NCBI RefSeq assembly: GCF_024206495.1
Contig: NZ_JAMBPQ010000031.1
Location: 1-64,000 of the forward strand
DNA from: Paraburkholderia sp. CNPSo 3272
GTDB lineage: Bacteria > Pseudomonadota > Gammaproteobacteria > Burkholderiales > Burkholderiaceae
Length of the DNA: 64,000 bases
Direction: 5' to 3'
Each line of letters starts with the position of its first letter. Within the stretch, counting starts at the first letter, position 1. Below the pieces are notes generated by a model that was given only the letters and a program-made list of their open reading frames with translations, had not been told where the DNA came from and ran no database searches. The position numbers and the translations under genes were made by a program. Shown here piece after piece: positions 1 through 8,450 of this stretch.

Positions 1-2745
1 AGCCCAGCCCATCCCGCCCAGCCTGCCGCGCCCGCCACTAACGCCAACGCGGCCAGCCCGGCCGCCGCCGTGGCGCTCACGCCCACCCAGGCGCAAGCCG
101 CCCTGCGTGTTCTCGACGATCCCGTGCAGCGCGGCCACATGGAAGACACGCTGCGCGCCATCGCCGCCGCCGGCGCGCTGGCCGTGCCCGCCTCCGCGAG
201 CGCGCCGGCGAGTGCGCCCGCCACGGCCTCCGGCGCGGCGGCCGCCACGCCCGCTTCGGCGCCGCTCGCGGGCGCATTGCGCTCCAACGGTCTGGTCGTG
301 CAGATCGCCTATCACGCGGCGCACGGCGCGCGCACGATGGGCCAGCATCTGAGCCATACGTTCGCGACGCTGCTCGGCCTCTGGTCCACGCGCAACTGGT
401 GGCAGGACCATCTGAACACGCCGCAGGGCCACGCGCTGATGCTCGCGCTGCTGCGCGTGCTGCTGCTCACGCTCGTGCCCGCGCTCGCGCTCGCCACACT
501 GCTGCGCCGCGTCGTCGCCTCGCCGGAGCGGGCCATTGCCGCGCATCAGGCCGCGAAACAGCGCGAGGACGGCGAACCCCCGCAAGGCGGCACGCCGACG
601 CCGCAGCCACAAACGCCCGAAGCGACGGGCACGAGCGTCGCGCTCGCCGCGCAGGCGAAATCCGCCGATGCGAAGGCCGACGCGGAACAAGACGCCCTGC
701 GCGAAGCCGCCGGCATGGAGCCGGCCGAGGGCAAGGACGGCAAGGAAGATAAGGACAGCGACCCGAACGCGGGCCCCAACGCGAACGCGCGCGCCAACGC
801 GGCGGCACGCGCCACCGTGGTCGCGGCGCAAGCCGAGGACAACGCCGGCGCCTCGCCGAAAACCGCCGCGGACCGCGCCAAAGAGGCCTACCACGCGCTG
901 CGCGGCGCGCATCACTGGCGCCTCTTGCAGCGTCTGCCGGGCGCGTTGCTCGTGATGCTGCTCGAAGTCGTGCCCGTGATCGCCTTCGGCCTGTGCGCCG
1001 CGGGCGTGCTGTCGCTCTTCGGCCCCGACGACGCCGCGCCCGCTGAAGCCGTAGGCCAGATCGTCGATACGTATGTGATCTGCCGCGTGATCGTGATGTT
1101 CGGCAAGCTGCTGTTCGCGCCCGACGCCGCCGCGCTGCGCCTCGTGCCGCTGCCCGACGACTGGGCCGCTTACGCGCAGCGCTGGCTCGTGCGCATCGTC
1201 GTGATCGGCGGCGTGGGCGGAGCGATTGGCGGCGCGGTGCCGCTCGGCATGACCGAGGACGCGCATCTCGCGCTCGTGAAGGTCGTCACGCTGGTCGGCC
1301 ACCTCGCGCTTGCCGTGATGATCCTGCAGCTGCGCCGCCCCGTGGCCGACGCCATGCGCGCCGCCGCCGCGCGCCATGGCTCGTATGCCTGGTTCATGCA
1401 ATGGTTCGCCGACATCTGGGTGGGCGTCGCGCTCTTTGTCGTCCTCGCCCTCTGGTTCGTCTGGGCGCTCGATCTGCGCGGCGGCTACGCGGCGCTGCTG
1501 CGCGCGGGCGGACTCTCGCTCGTCGTCCTGCTCGCCGCGCGCGTGAGCGCGATCGTCCTGCTCGGCGCGTTGAGTCGCGCGTTCGGCTTGCGCGACGATC
1601 AGGAGAAGATGAGCTTCGGGCAGCGCCGTGCGTATCGCTATTACCCGGCGCTGCGGCGCATCGTCGTCGTGGCGATCTGGATCGTCTCGCTCGACCTGCT
1701 GCTGCACGTCTGGGGCCTGCGTCCCGCACGCATTCTCGCGCTCGCGCCGATGGGGCATCTGCTGGGCTCTGCAGTCCTCACTATCGTGATCGCCGTCGTT
1801 GCCGCCGTCGCGATCTGGGAGTTCGCGAACGGCGCGGCCGAGCGGCGCCTGAACGCATGGACCGACGCGGGCGACTTCGTACGCGCCGCGCGCCTGCGCA
1901 CGCTCTTGCCGATGTTCCGCACCACGCTGCTCGTTTCGATCCTCGTCGTGGTCGGGCTCACCGCGCTCTCGCAACTCGGCGTGAATACCGCGCCGTTGAT
2001 CGCGGGCGCGAGTATCTTCGGCGTGGCGCTCGGCTTTGGCTCGCAAAAGCTCGTGCAGGATTTCATCACCGGCATCTTCCTCTTGACGGAAAACGCCATG
2101 CAGGTAGGCGACTGGGTGACGGTGGCGGGCGTCTCGGGCACGGTCGAGTTTCTCTCGATCCGCACCGTGCGTCTGCGCGGCGGCGACGGTTCGCTCTACA
2201 CCGTGCCGTTCAGCTCGGTGACGACGGTGAACAACACGAATCGCGGCATCGGCAACGCGGCGGTGAAGGTGCAGATCGCGCACGGCGTGGATCTGCAGCG
2301 CGCCATCGATACGCTCAAGGACATCGGCGCCGAAATCCGCAACGAAGACGCGTTCAAGAACGGCATTCTCAGCGACTTCGCATACTGGGGTGTCGATCAG
2401 GTGGATGGCGCGGCCGTCACGCTCGTGGGGCAGATTCAGTGCAAGGACTCGGCGCGCTGGGGCGTGCAGCGCGAGTTCAACAAGCGCGTGTTGCTGCGCT
2501 TCACGGAGCGCGGCATCGAGCTGGCGAATCCGCAGCGCAACTTCCTCATCGATATGGCGCGCGGTGACGATGTCGAAGGGCATACGTACGGCGACGATCG
2601 CCACGACGACGCCACCGACAACGATCGCGCGCGGGCGCAGGCGCACGGCGCTTCGAAGACGGCTTCGCAAGGCGGCAAGCCGCGCAACAGCCGCGCGGGT
2701 GCATCGGGCGACGGTAACGGGTCGTCGAGCGGCAAGCCGAATTGA
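1..2745 (+). CDS. Large MscS-family mechanosensitive channel, 5' end outside window
   Basis: Inner-membrane channel of the MscS family, expected to release solutes on osmotic downshift. The frame is open from base 1, so the true start lies upstream; the GTG at 70 is only the first start-like codon inside. The visible part is more than 900 residues, much longer than E. coli MscS (286), so it belongs to the large MscM/YbiO-like class. It has an N-terminal helix, an Ala/Pro/Lys-rich charged linker (about 580-880), many membrane segments, and the MscS core at about 1960-2560 with the motif GFGSQKLVQDFITG followed by the beta domain (VGDWVTV). The C-terminal tail is Asp/Arg/Gly-rich and low complexity. 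Family assignment is firm, physiological role inferred. Confidence 0.88.
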   Translation, partial: SPAHPAQPAAPATNANAASPAAAVALTPTQAQAALRVLDDPVQRGHMEDTLRAIAAAGALAVPASASAPASAPATASGAAAATPASAPLAGALRSNGLVVQIAYHAAHGARTMGQHLSHTFATLLGLWSTRNWWQDHLNTPQGHALMLALLRVLLLTLVPALALATLLRRVVASPERAIAAHQAAKQREDGEPPQGGTPTPQPQTPEATGTSVALAAQAKSADAKADAEQDALREAAGMEPAEGKDGKEDKDSDPNAGPNANARANAAARATVVAAQAEDNAGASPKTAADRAKEAYHALRGAHHWRLLQRLPGALLVMLLEVVPVIAFGLCAAGVLSLFGPDDAAPAEAVGQIVDTYVICRVIVMFGKLLFAPDAAALRLVPLPDDWAAYAQRWLVRIVVIGGVGGAIGGAVPLGMTEDAHLALVKVVTLVGHLALAVMILQLRRPVADAMRAAAARHGSYAWFMQWFADIWVGVALFVVLALWFVWALDLRGGYAALLRAGGLSLVVLLAARVSAIVLLGALSRAFGLRDDQEKMSFGQRRAYRYYPALRRIVVVAIWIVSLDLLLHVWGLRPARILALAPMGHLLGSAVLTIVIAVVAAVAIWEFANGAAERRLNAWTDAGDFVRAARLRTLLPMFRTTLLVSILVVVGLTALSQLGVNTAPLIAGASIFGVALGFGSQKLVQDFITGIFLLTENAMQVGDWVTVAGVSGTVEFLSIRTVRLRGGDGSLYTVPFSSVTTVNNTNRGIGNAAVKVQIAHGVDLQRAIDTLKDIGAEIRNEDAFKNGILSDFAYWGVDQVDGAAVTLVGQIQCKDSARWGVQREFNKRVLLRFTERGIELANPQRNFLIDMARGDDVEGHTYGDDRHDDATDNDRARAQAHGASKTASQGGKPRNSRAGASGDGNGSSSGKPN

Positions 2746-2813
2746 TGCGTGCACGCCATGGCCGGTGCGCGGCTCGCGCGCGCCGGCCTCACCCGTCGCT
2801 TCACCCGATCGAT

Positions 2814-2830
2814 CTCCCGAAAAATCTCAC
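2814..2830 (-). repeat. Dispersed iteron copy a
   Basis: Reads GTGAGATTTTTCGGGAG on the minus strand, a perfect match to the origin iteron pattern GTGAG-N4-T-N-CGGGAG. It lies 40 kb from the origin array, in the gap between the MscS gene and the FKBP gene. Confidence 0.8.
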
Positions 2831-2938
2831 CGATACGCCTGAAGCGGCCTCGCGGCGCAACGCTGGCAGCGTAAAGTTCTCCGTCTAATCAAGGGTCTGC
2901 GAGTTGTGGCATGGTGCGCCGCACGCGCGGCGCGGTGA

Positions 2939-2955
2939 GTCCCGAAGAAGCTCAC
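2939..2955 (-). repeat. Dispersed iteron copy b
   Basis: Reads GTGAGCTTCTTCGGGAC on the minus strand, one mismatch from the iteron pattern. It lies about 29 bp upstream of the TATAAT at 2984 that probably serves the FKBP gene, so a bound initiator could influence that promoter. Confidence 0.75.
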
Positions 2956-2983
2956 CTTTCCTCTGCCTGCGCGGCGCGCCCGA

Positions 2984-2989
2984 TATAAT
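2984..2989 (+). promoter_or_regulatory. Probable -10 element of the FKBP gene
   Basis: A perfect TATAAT sits 27 bp before the FKBP start codon. No good -35 hexamer is visible at the standard distance, so the promoter may need an activator or rely on other contacts. Confidence 0.45.
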
Positions 2990-3016
2990 CGCTTTGCCAT
3001 TCAACGAGGACATCTC

Positions 3017-3415
3017 ATGAAATCACTGATTGCCCTGGTCGCCGCTGCCACCGTTGCAACGACTGCGTTCGCCGCCAACACCATCGACAAGTTGCCGTCG
3101 GGCGTCGTCGTCGAACACATCAAGCAAGGCACCGGTCCGCAACCCACCGCCACCGACGTCGTGCGCGTGAACTATCGCGGCACGCTCGCGAACGGCACCG
3201 AGTTCGACAGCTCCGACAAGCACGGCGGCCCGGCGACCTTCCCGCTCAATCGCGTGATTCCGTGCTGGACGCAGGGCGTGCAGAAGATGAAGGTCGGCGG
3301 CAAGGCGAAGCTGACCTGCCCGGCGGCGACCGCGTATGGCGATCGCGCAGTCGGCCCGATCCCGCCGAACAGCGACCTCACGTTCGAGATCGAGCTGATC
3401 GGGATCGGCCAGTAA
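3017..3415 (+). CDS. Exported FKBP-type peptidyl-prolyl cis-trans isomerase
   Basis: Catalyses proline cis-trans isomerisation in periplasmic proteins. The 132-residue product has a Sec signal peptide (residues 1-19, ending AFA) followed by one compact FKBP domain. Recognisable FKBP positions are VNYRGTLANGTEFDSS, the Trp of VIPCWTQG and the C-terminal strand LTFEIELIGI. There is no N-terminal dimerisation domain, so this is the short monomeric class rather than FkpA. Two extra Cys (in IPCW and LTCP) could form a disulfide. A strong bidirectional terminator follows. The substrate is unknown. Confidence 0.92.
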   Translation: MKSLIALVAAATVATTAFAANTIDKLPSGVVVEHIKQGTGPQPTATDVVRVNYRGTLANGTEFDSSDKHGGPATFPLNRVIPCWTQGVQKMKVGGKAKLTCPAATAYGDRAVGPIPPNSDLTFEIELIGIGQ

Positions 3416-3440
3416 GGCCAGCCGTTTCCGACGGCAAAAA

Positions 3441-3474
3441 AAAACGGGCGGTTCAATGAACCGCCCGTTTTTTT
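3441..3474. terminator. Bidirectional rho-independent terminator
   Basis: A perfect 14-bp stem (3442-3455 with 3457-3470) has an A-run on its left and a T-run on its right. It can therefore end both the FKBP transcript (plus strand) and the ABC transporter operon, whose last stop is at 3490 on the minus strand. Confidence 0.93.
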
Positions 3475-3489
3475 ACGAGGACGCAGGCC

Positions 3490-4824
3490 TTACGCCTCGA
3501 CGTCCTCGAAACTGAAGATTTCCGACTGGTCGTTGTACGAAAAGACCTCGCCGTAACGCGCCCACTCGATCACGGTATCGAGCGTTTCTTCGGCGTCGAC
3601 ATCGGAAAGCACGTCCTCCAGCTCCTGCTCGAAGCGCACGCGCGGCGCGCGATGGCCGGGCCGCTCGTCGAGCACCTTCTTGATCCGCGCCGCGAGCGGC
3701 ACGTTGCGCAGCAAATGATCGGCGAACATGAGCTTGCGCGCCTGCGTGCCCATCTCGGCGAACACGCGTGCGGGCGGCGTGAGCAGCACATCGCCTTCGC
3801 GCACGTCGGCAAAGCCGAGCTGCTGCAGCATTTCCACGATCGGGAACAGGTCGTCGACTTCCAGGTGCAGCGAGCGCGCGATTTCCGGCATGTCGGCGCG
3901 GCCGTGATACGGCGCGGCCGCCAGCGTCTCGATCAGACCCGCCATGATGTTGGTCGACACGTCCGGCAGACGGCTGCCCACTTCCAGACGGCGAGTCGTT
4001 GCCTCGGCGGCTTCGCGCGCCGTCATCTTCGCGTAGATGTCGTCGACGAGCTTGCGGAACGTCGGGTCGAGACGGTTGCGCGGATGCTTGAACGGCACCT
4101 TGATCTCGGCCGACACGCGCCCCGGGTTCGACGACAACACCAGGATGCGGTCGCACATGAACACCGCCTCCTCGATGTTGTGCGTGACGATCAGCACGGA
4201 CTTGATCGGCAAGCGGCCTTGCGTCCACAGGTCGAGCAGGTCGGTACGCAGCGTTTCGGCCGTGAGCACGTCGAGCGCGGAGAACGGCTCGTCCATGAGC
4301 AGGAGCGTCGGGTCGACCACGAGCGCACGCGCGAAGCCCACGCGCTGGCGCATGCCGCCCGAAAGCTCGCGCGGATAGGCGTTTTCGAAGCCGTCCAGAC
4401 CGATCAGGTCGATGGCCGCCAGCGCCCGCTCGCGACGCTCGCGCGCGCCCACGCCCTGTGCTTCGAGGCCCGCTTCCACGTTCTGCAGCACCGTGAGCCA
4501 CGGGAACAGCGCGAAGGTCTGGAACACCATCGACACGCCTTCGGCCGGCCCTTCGAGCGGCTTGCCGAGCCAGTTCACCTCGCCTTCGGTCGGCTCGATG
4601 AGCCCGGAGATGATCCGCAGCAGCGTGGATTTGCCCGAGCCGGAACGGCCCAGCAAGCCGACGATCTCGCCTTCGCGCAGCGTGAGGTTCACGTCGTCGA
4701 GCACGAGGCGCTCGTCCTCTTTCTTCGCGAAGCCGCGCGAAACGTGCTTGACGGCGAGCACTTCCTGGCCGGGGGCGGGCCGCATCGGCAGCAGATCGGA
4801 AGAGACGATTTTCGGATTCAGCAT
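3490..4824 (-). CDS. ABC transporter ATPase, nitrate/sulfonate type with C-terminal AAA-associated domain
   Basis: Energises import together with the fused permease upstream on the same strand. I chose the ATG at 4824, 14 bp after the permease stop, giving 444 residues. The in-frame extension to 5730 overlaps the permease and is not protein-like. Walker A GRSGSGKST is at 59-67, the signature LSGGM at about 154, Walker B LLLMDEP at about 174 and the H-loop His in VTHNIEEA at about 215. After residue 300 comes about 140 residues resembling the AAA-associated C-terminal domain known from some NrtD/SsuB-like ATPases, probably regulatory. No substrate-binding protein is adjacent, so the substrate cannot be named. 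Confidence 0.9.
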   Translation of the reverse strand: MLNPKIVSSDLLPMRPAPGQEVLAVKHVSRGFAKKEDERLVLDDVNLTLREGEIVGLLGRSGSGKSTLLRIISGLIEPTEGEVNWLGKPLEGPAEGVSMVFQTFALFPWLTVLQNVEAGLEAQGVGARERRERALAAIDLIGLDGFENAYPRELSGGMRQRVGFARALVVDPTLLLMDEPFSALDVLTAETLRTDLLDLWTQGRLPIKSVLIVTHNIEEAVFMCDRILVLSSNPGRVSAEIKVPFKHPRNRLDPTFRKLVDDIYAKMTAREAAEATTRRLEVGSRLPDVSTNIMAGLIETLAAAPYHGRADMPEIARSLHLEVDDLFPIVEMLQQLGFADVREGDVLLTPPARVFAEMGTQARKLMFADHLLRNVPLAARIKKVLDERPGHRAPRVRFEQELEDVLSDVDAEETLDTVIEWARYGEVFSYNDQSEIFSFEDVEA

Positions 4825-4838
4825 GATGTCACTCCATC

Positions 4839-6587
4839 TCAATCGAGGCGCAGCCGGGACTCGGCGTACGTGTACAGCGGCCGCCAGAGCACGCGGTTGA
4901 ACAGCGTAACGAACAGGGACATCATCGCGATGCCCAAAATGATTTTCGGGAAGTCGCCGGCGGCGGTCGTTTGTGCGATGTACGCGCCGAGGCCGTGCGC
5001 AACGACCTTCGTGTCGCCCCACTGCACGAACTCGGAGACGATGCTCGCGTTCCAGGCGCCACCGGAAGCCGTGATCGCGCCCGTGATGTAGTACGGGAAA
5101 ATGCCGGGCAGCATCACCTTGCGCCACCATTGCCAGCCGCGAATACGAAAATTCTTCGCGGCTTCCTTGTAATCGTTCGGATACGCACTGGCACCGGCGA
5201 TCACGTTGAAGAGGATGTACCACTGCGTGCCGAGCACGATCAGCGGCGAGAGCCAGACGTCCGGGTTGAGGTGAAAACGCACGATCACGATCACGAATAC
5301 CGGGAACAGCAGGTTCGCCGGGAATGCCGCAAGGAACTGCGCGAGCGGCTGGATCTTCTCGGCAAGCGCCGGACGCAACCCGATCAGCACGCCGAGCGGC
5401 ACCCAGATCGCCGAAGAGATCGCGATCAGCACGGCGACGCGAAAGAGCGTGATGAGGCCGAGCACGAACACATGCCAGACCTCGTCGAGCGTCACGCCCG
5501 TGCGCACATAGGCCACCACGTGCCACACCACATAGACGGTCAGCGCGATCACGAACACGGCCCATACGATGTCGCCGATGCGCGAGCGCTTGCTTACCGT
5601 GGCCACGACAGGCAGCGCCTTCGGCAATTGCACCCGGAACGGCACGCGTGCGAGCGTGGCGAGCAGGAAGCCCATCGGCACGAGCAGGCGGTGAATGAGG
5701 CGCGTGCGGCGAATCAGGTCGAGCAGCCACGACTCGGGCGCATCACCAGAACTCGTCGTCTCCATGCGGAACTTGTCGGCCCAGGCCACGAGCGGGCGGA
5801 ACAGGAGCTGGTCATAAGCGAGAATCACCACGGTCATCGCCAGAATCACCCAACCCACCGCGTGCAGGTTCTTCTCGGTAATGGCCTGCGCGAGATACGC
5901 GCCAATGCCCGGCAGCGTGATCGTATTGTTGCCCACCGTGATCGCTTCGGAGGCCACCACGAAGAACCAGCCACCCGACATCGACATCATCATGTTCCAG
6001 ATGAGGCCAGGCATCGAGAACGGCACCTCGAGCTTCCAGAAGCGCTGCCAGCCCGTGAGGTGGAATCCGCGCGAGACTTCGTCCAGATCGCGCGGCACCG
6101 TGCGCAGCGACTGGTAGAAGCTGAACGTCATGTTCCAGGCCTGGCTCGTGAAGATCGCGAAGATCGCGGCGAGTTCAGCACCGAGCACGCGCGAGGGAAA
6201 CAGCGCGAGAAAGAACGTCACCGTGAACGAGATGTAGCCGAGCACCGGCACCGACTGCAGGATGTCGAGAATCGGCACGAGCACCTGGCCCGCGCGGCGG
6301 CTCTTCGCCGCGAGCGTGCCGTACACGAGCGTGAAGATGAGCGACGCCACCATCGCCGCGAGCATGCGCAGCGTGGTGCGCATGGCGTACTCGGGCAGAT
6401 TGGCCGGATCGAGCGAGATGACCTGGGTCTTCAGCGTCGAGATGGGCGCCATCGTTTCGTGAAAGCCCACGGCCGCCATCGCGATCAGGCCGATCATCAG
6501 CGGGAACGCCACGAAGTCCCAGCGGTTCGGCAGCACGCGCCACGCCGAGGCGTTGGCCGTGCGGTTCAGGTTGAAGCTGAACTCCAT
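4839..6587 (-). CDS. Fused double ABC permease (nitrate/sulfonate/bicarbonate type)
   Basis: The 582-residue inner-membrane protein contains two BPD-type permease modules in tandem (about 60-260 and 360-570). Each has an EAA-like loop facing the ATPase, for example DEVSRGFHLTGWQRFWKLEVP and YKEAAKNFRIRGWQWWRKVMLP. Both halves therefore come from one chain, unlike classic SsuC or TauC homodimers. The start ATG is preceded by GGAGG and overlaps the stop of a 33-codon upstream ORF (TAATG), which suggests translational coupling. It forms an operon with the ATPase 14 bp downstream. The substrate is unknown because the binding protein is not nearby. Confidence 0.9.
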   Translation of the reverse strand: MEFSFNLNRTANASAWRVLPNRWDFVAFPLMIGLIAMAAVGFHETMAPISTLKTQVISLDPANLPEYAMRTTLRMLAAMVASLIFTLVYGTLAAKSRRAGQVLVPILDILQSVPVLGYISFTVTFFLALFPSRVLGAELAAIFAIFTSQAWNMTFSFYQSLRTVPRDLDEVSRGFHLTGWQRFWKLEVPFSMPGLIWNMMMSMSGGWFFVVASEAITVGNNTITLPGIGAYLAQAITEKNLHAVGWVILAMTVVILAYDQLLFRPLVAWADKFRMETTSSGDAPESWLLDLIRRTRLIHRLLVPMGFLLATLARVPFRVQLPKALPVVATVSKRSRIGDIVWAVFVIALTVYVVWHVVAYVRTGVTLDEVWHVFVLGLITLFRVAVLIAISSAIWVPLGVLIGLRPALAEKIQPLAQFLAAFPANLLFPVFVIVIVRFHLNPDVWLSPLIVLGTQWYILFNVIAGASAYPNDYKEAAKNFRIRGWQWWRKVMLPGIFPYYITGAITASGGAWNASIVSEFVQWGDTKVVAHGLGAYIAQTTAAGDFPKIILGIAMMSLFVTLFNRVLWRPLYTYAESRLRLD

Positions 6588-6688
6588 TAGCGGCCTCCGT
6601 TAGCGAGTACAGACGTGGGCGCGAGCACGCCGGCGCGGGCGCGCGCTGCGCGGCGGGTCGTTCGCAATGTGTGGTTGAACTGGTTCAT
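6587..6688 (-). CDS. Possible leader ORF, 33 aa, coupled to the permease
   Basis: The ORF starts MNQFNHTLRTTRRAARARAG and its TAA overlaps the permease ATG by one base. The ribosome-binding site is weak. I recognise no family. It may be real only as a coupling device, or it may be chance. Confidence 0.25.
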   Translation of the reverse strand: MNQFNHTLRTTRRAARARAGVLAPTSVLANGGR

Positions 6689-6793
6689 GTCGAAGCACCG
6701 GCGTTTGGTTATTGCTCGAATCCCTCGCGCGGCGCGTACGGCCGGCCGGGCCGGCTGGGCGTACGCGCGGGGATCCGTTACTGCTTGTCTGAT

Positions 6794-6964
6794 TCAGACC
6801 CGAAACACGCGCGCTCGCAGGTCTCGCCAGCGCGCGGCGAGTCGCGATTTCCGGCAGGGCGGCGGGGCGCTCGCGCGCTCACGCGCGCCGAGCAGATCGG
6901 GATGGAGGGTGTCCTGCGTTTGTTGCAGTTGCGACAGATGCGGCAAAAGAAGGCCGAAGTTCAT
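6794..6964 (-). CDS. Possible small protein in ABC leader, 56 aa
   Basis: The ATG at 6964 is preceded by AGGAG at a 7-nt spacing, an excellent ribosome-binding site. The peptide begins MNFGLLLPHLSQLQQTQDTL and becomes Arg-rich. It is not recognised. It lies inside the long untranslated leader of the ABC transporter and just after the hairpin at 7001-7070. Confidence 0.4.
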   Translation of the reverse strand: MNFGLLLPHLSQLQQTQDTLHPDLLGARERASAPPPCRKSRLAARWRDLRARVFRV

Positions 6965-7000
6965 ACTGGTTCTCCTGGCGTCGCGGGTGGACGCGTTGGG

Positions 7001-7070
7001 GAGGAAAGCCAGCAGACCCGGCAGCGCGCTTTGTTCAGCGCGCGGCGGCTCGCGTCTGCCCGCTTTCCTC
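7001..7070 (-). other. Long nested hairpin in ABC transporter leader
   Basis: Three nested stems are visible: GAGGAAAGC with GCTTTCCTC (7001-7009/7062-7070), GCAGAC with GTCTGC (7012-7017/7054-7059) and an AGCGCGC inner stem (7023-7043). The stop codon of the 28-aa ORF falls in the loop, so ribosomes on that ORF would melt one arm. This arrangement suits attenuation or translational control. It matches no riboswitch class that I know. Confidence 0.5.
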
Positions 7071-7121
7071 AGTGCAATTGAAAAGGAAGCGGCATAACGG
7101 ATAACTGTCACTGTCAGACAT
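7035..7121 (-). CDS. Possible leader peptide, 28 aa
   Basis: The ATG at 7121 is preceded by AAGGAG at a 5-nt spacing. The peptide starts MSDSDSYPLCRFLFNCTEES. Its last third covers one arm of the hairpin at 7001-7070. The strong ribosome-binding site and its position argue for a translated regulatory ORF. No family is recognised. Confidence 0.4.
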   Translation of the reverse strand: MSDSDSYPLCRFLFNCTEESGQTRAAAR

Positions 7122-7841
7122 CGGAACTCCTTATCGTCACGGCGGCTGACCCCAGGGCTTGCATCGAGCCGGTGGCTCGAACGCGAAGCGGCTTCAAGGG
7201 CCTCAAGGCGCGCATGTGTCGATCCGCGCGTAGCGCTCGGGGCGCAACGAACGAACCGTGCCGCAAGCGCGCATCGATCAGGGCGGGCTTACGGCGCGAT
7301 GTCGGCCATCCGCGGCGCTCGATATGGTCAAGGCGCTGCGGCGTTCGGTCGACGCTATTCAAGAGTGCACGAGGATTTACTGCTGGACGCGCACCATCTG
7401 CCTGGCTGGCAAGACGGCGGCTGAAAGAAAGGGAGCGCGGACGTCCTGCCGGTCAGGCAGCGAAACTGTTCGAAGATCGACAACTGCTACTGTCCAAGGC
7501 GTCAGCCCCTTTTGTTAAGACGGGCGAATTTTAGGCGCGCCACCTATCCGAAGTCAACACGATTCGCCTCCCGCGTCAAATCTCGTGCCAATGTCGCCAC
7601 GGCACCCGCTGGCGGCCCGCCTCTGGCTCGCCCCAGGTTCGCTCCGGCGCATCCCAGGCTCGACTGCAGCACCGATGCATCTATTGGGAATGCATCGCCG
7701 GCGGCCTTCTGTCCATCGCCTCGATCCGCTCGTCTCTCAAAGAGGGATCGTTCACTTCACCATACCGCCTGCTGCCGCGCTGCTTCTGTGCGGCGACGGC
7801 CAATCGAACCATGTTGCAAGGCACGTACCCAGCATGAGTCG
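7122..7841. other. Gap of about 700 bp, mostly transcribed leader
   Basis: No convincing protein gene lies here on either strand. The open frame 7114-7362 (minus) begins with TTG, has no ribosome-binding site and looks incidental. Apart from the minus-strand promoter at 7528-7557, I see nothing between 7560 and 7841 beyond short random frames. Confidence 0.5.
7528..7557 (-). promoter_or_regulatory. Sigma-70 promoter facing the ABC transporter
   Basis: On the minus strand, TTGACT (7552-7557) and TAAAAT (7528-7533) are separated by 18 bp. A transcript from here would carry more than 900 nt of leader before the permease ATG at 6587. Confidence 0.6.
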
Positions 7842-8303
7842 TCACGCGCTCTTGCGCAAGGCCTGCTGGCTGGCATCGCCCGCGCCCATGCGCTCGAGCC
7901 GCTCGCTTGCCTCGGTCAGCGCCCATAGGGGCGCGCTTTGCAACTGCCGGTCGTACACATTCACGAGTTGCACAACCGCCTCGAAGCCCGCTTCTTCGAG
8001 TTGCCAGCCGCCGCCCGTGTTGCCGCGCTCAAAGCAGGCGATTAGCGCCGCATCCGCCGCTCGCACCTGTTCAGGCTCGAGCACGCCATATCCCGCCTCC
8101 GCAATCGATTGCGCGAGCACGTGAGCATGGAGCAAGGCGCGAGCGTCGTCGCCGTTGCCGCCGCGGCGCAGCGCGGCAAGCGCGAGGTGCACCTGTAGCG
8201 CGAGCTCGTTGGCGACCGCGCGCGGGATCGGCAGCAGCATCGACTTGCTGCGTCGGGGGCGACCGCCTTGCGAGCGCTGCGGAAAAGGGATAGTCCTGGC
8301 CAT
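7842..8303 (-). CDS. Conserved hypothetical protein
   Basis: The 153-residue soluble protein starts with a basic segment containing GRPRRSKSM. A mainly helical Ala/Leu-rich body follows. Similar Burkholderia proteins are, from memory, sometimes labelled Fis family, but I see no Fis helix-turn-helix signature. It ends just upstream of the ABC leader region and reads in the same direction. Function unknown. The ATG at 8303 has no strong ribosome-binding site, so a slightly later start is possible. Confidence 0.6.
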   Translation of the reverse strand: MARTIPFPQRSQGGRPRRSKSMLLPIPRAVANELALQVHLALAALRRGGNGDDARALLHAHVLAQSIAEAGYGVLEPEQVRAADAALIACFERGNTGGGWQLEEAGFEAVVQLVNVYDRQLQSAPLWALTEASERLERMGAGDASQQALRKSA

Positions 8304-8450
8304 GGAAGGGCAAGTAAGAGTCTGTTCCGTGCAATAACGGCACGGCGCGCCGAAGGTTAAGCGCCGACCCTCAAATCAATGTAACGATCAGTGACAGACA
8401 TGCGCTGCGCATCGCCTGACGGGCGGGCAACCGGCTGGCCGCGGGCCGTC

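Noticed and set aside
4938-4955. Iteron-like GATTTTCGGGAAG inside the permease gene
   Set aside because: The GTGAG half is missing, so it does not meet the pattern used for the other copies.
3490-5730. 746-residue version of the ABC ATPase
   Set aside because: The part upstream of ATG 4824 overlaps the permease in another frame and is Arg-rich nonsense, not a domain.
4971-6590. 539-residue open frame on the plus strand
   Set aside because: It is antisense to the fused permease, is His/Arg-rich and has no domain.
7001-7140. Known riboswitch (yybP-ykoY or ykkC type) before the ABC transporter
   Set aside because: The conserved cores of those classes (for example GGGGAGUA) are not visible; only a nested hairpin is.
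7114-7362. 82-residue open frame in the ABC leader
   Set aside because: It starts with TTG, has no ribosome-binding site and no recognisable features, although its stop overlaps the next small ORF.
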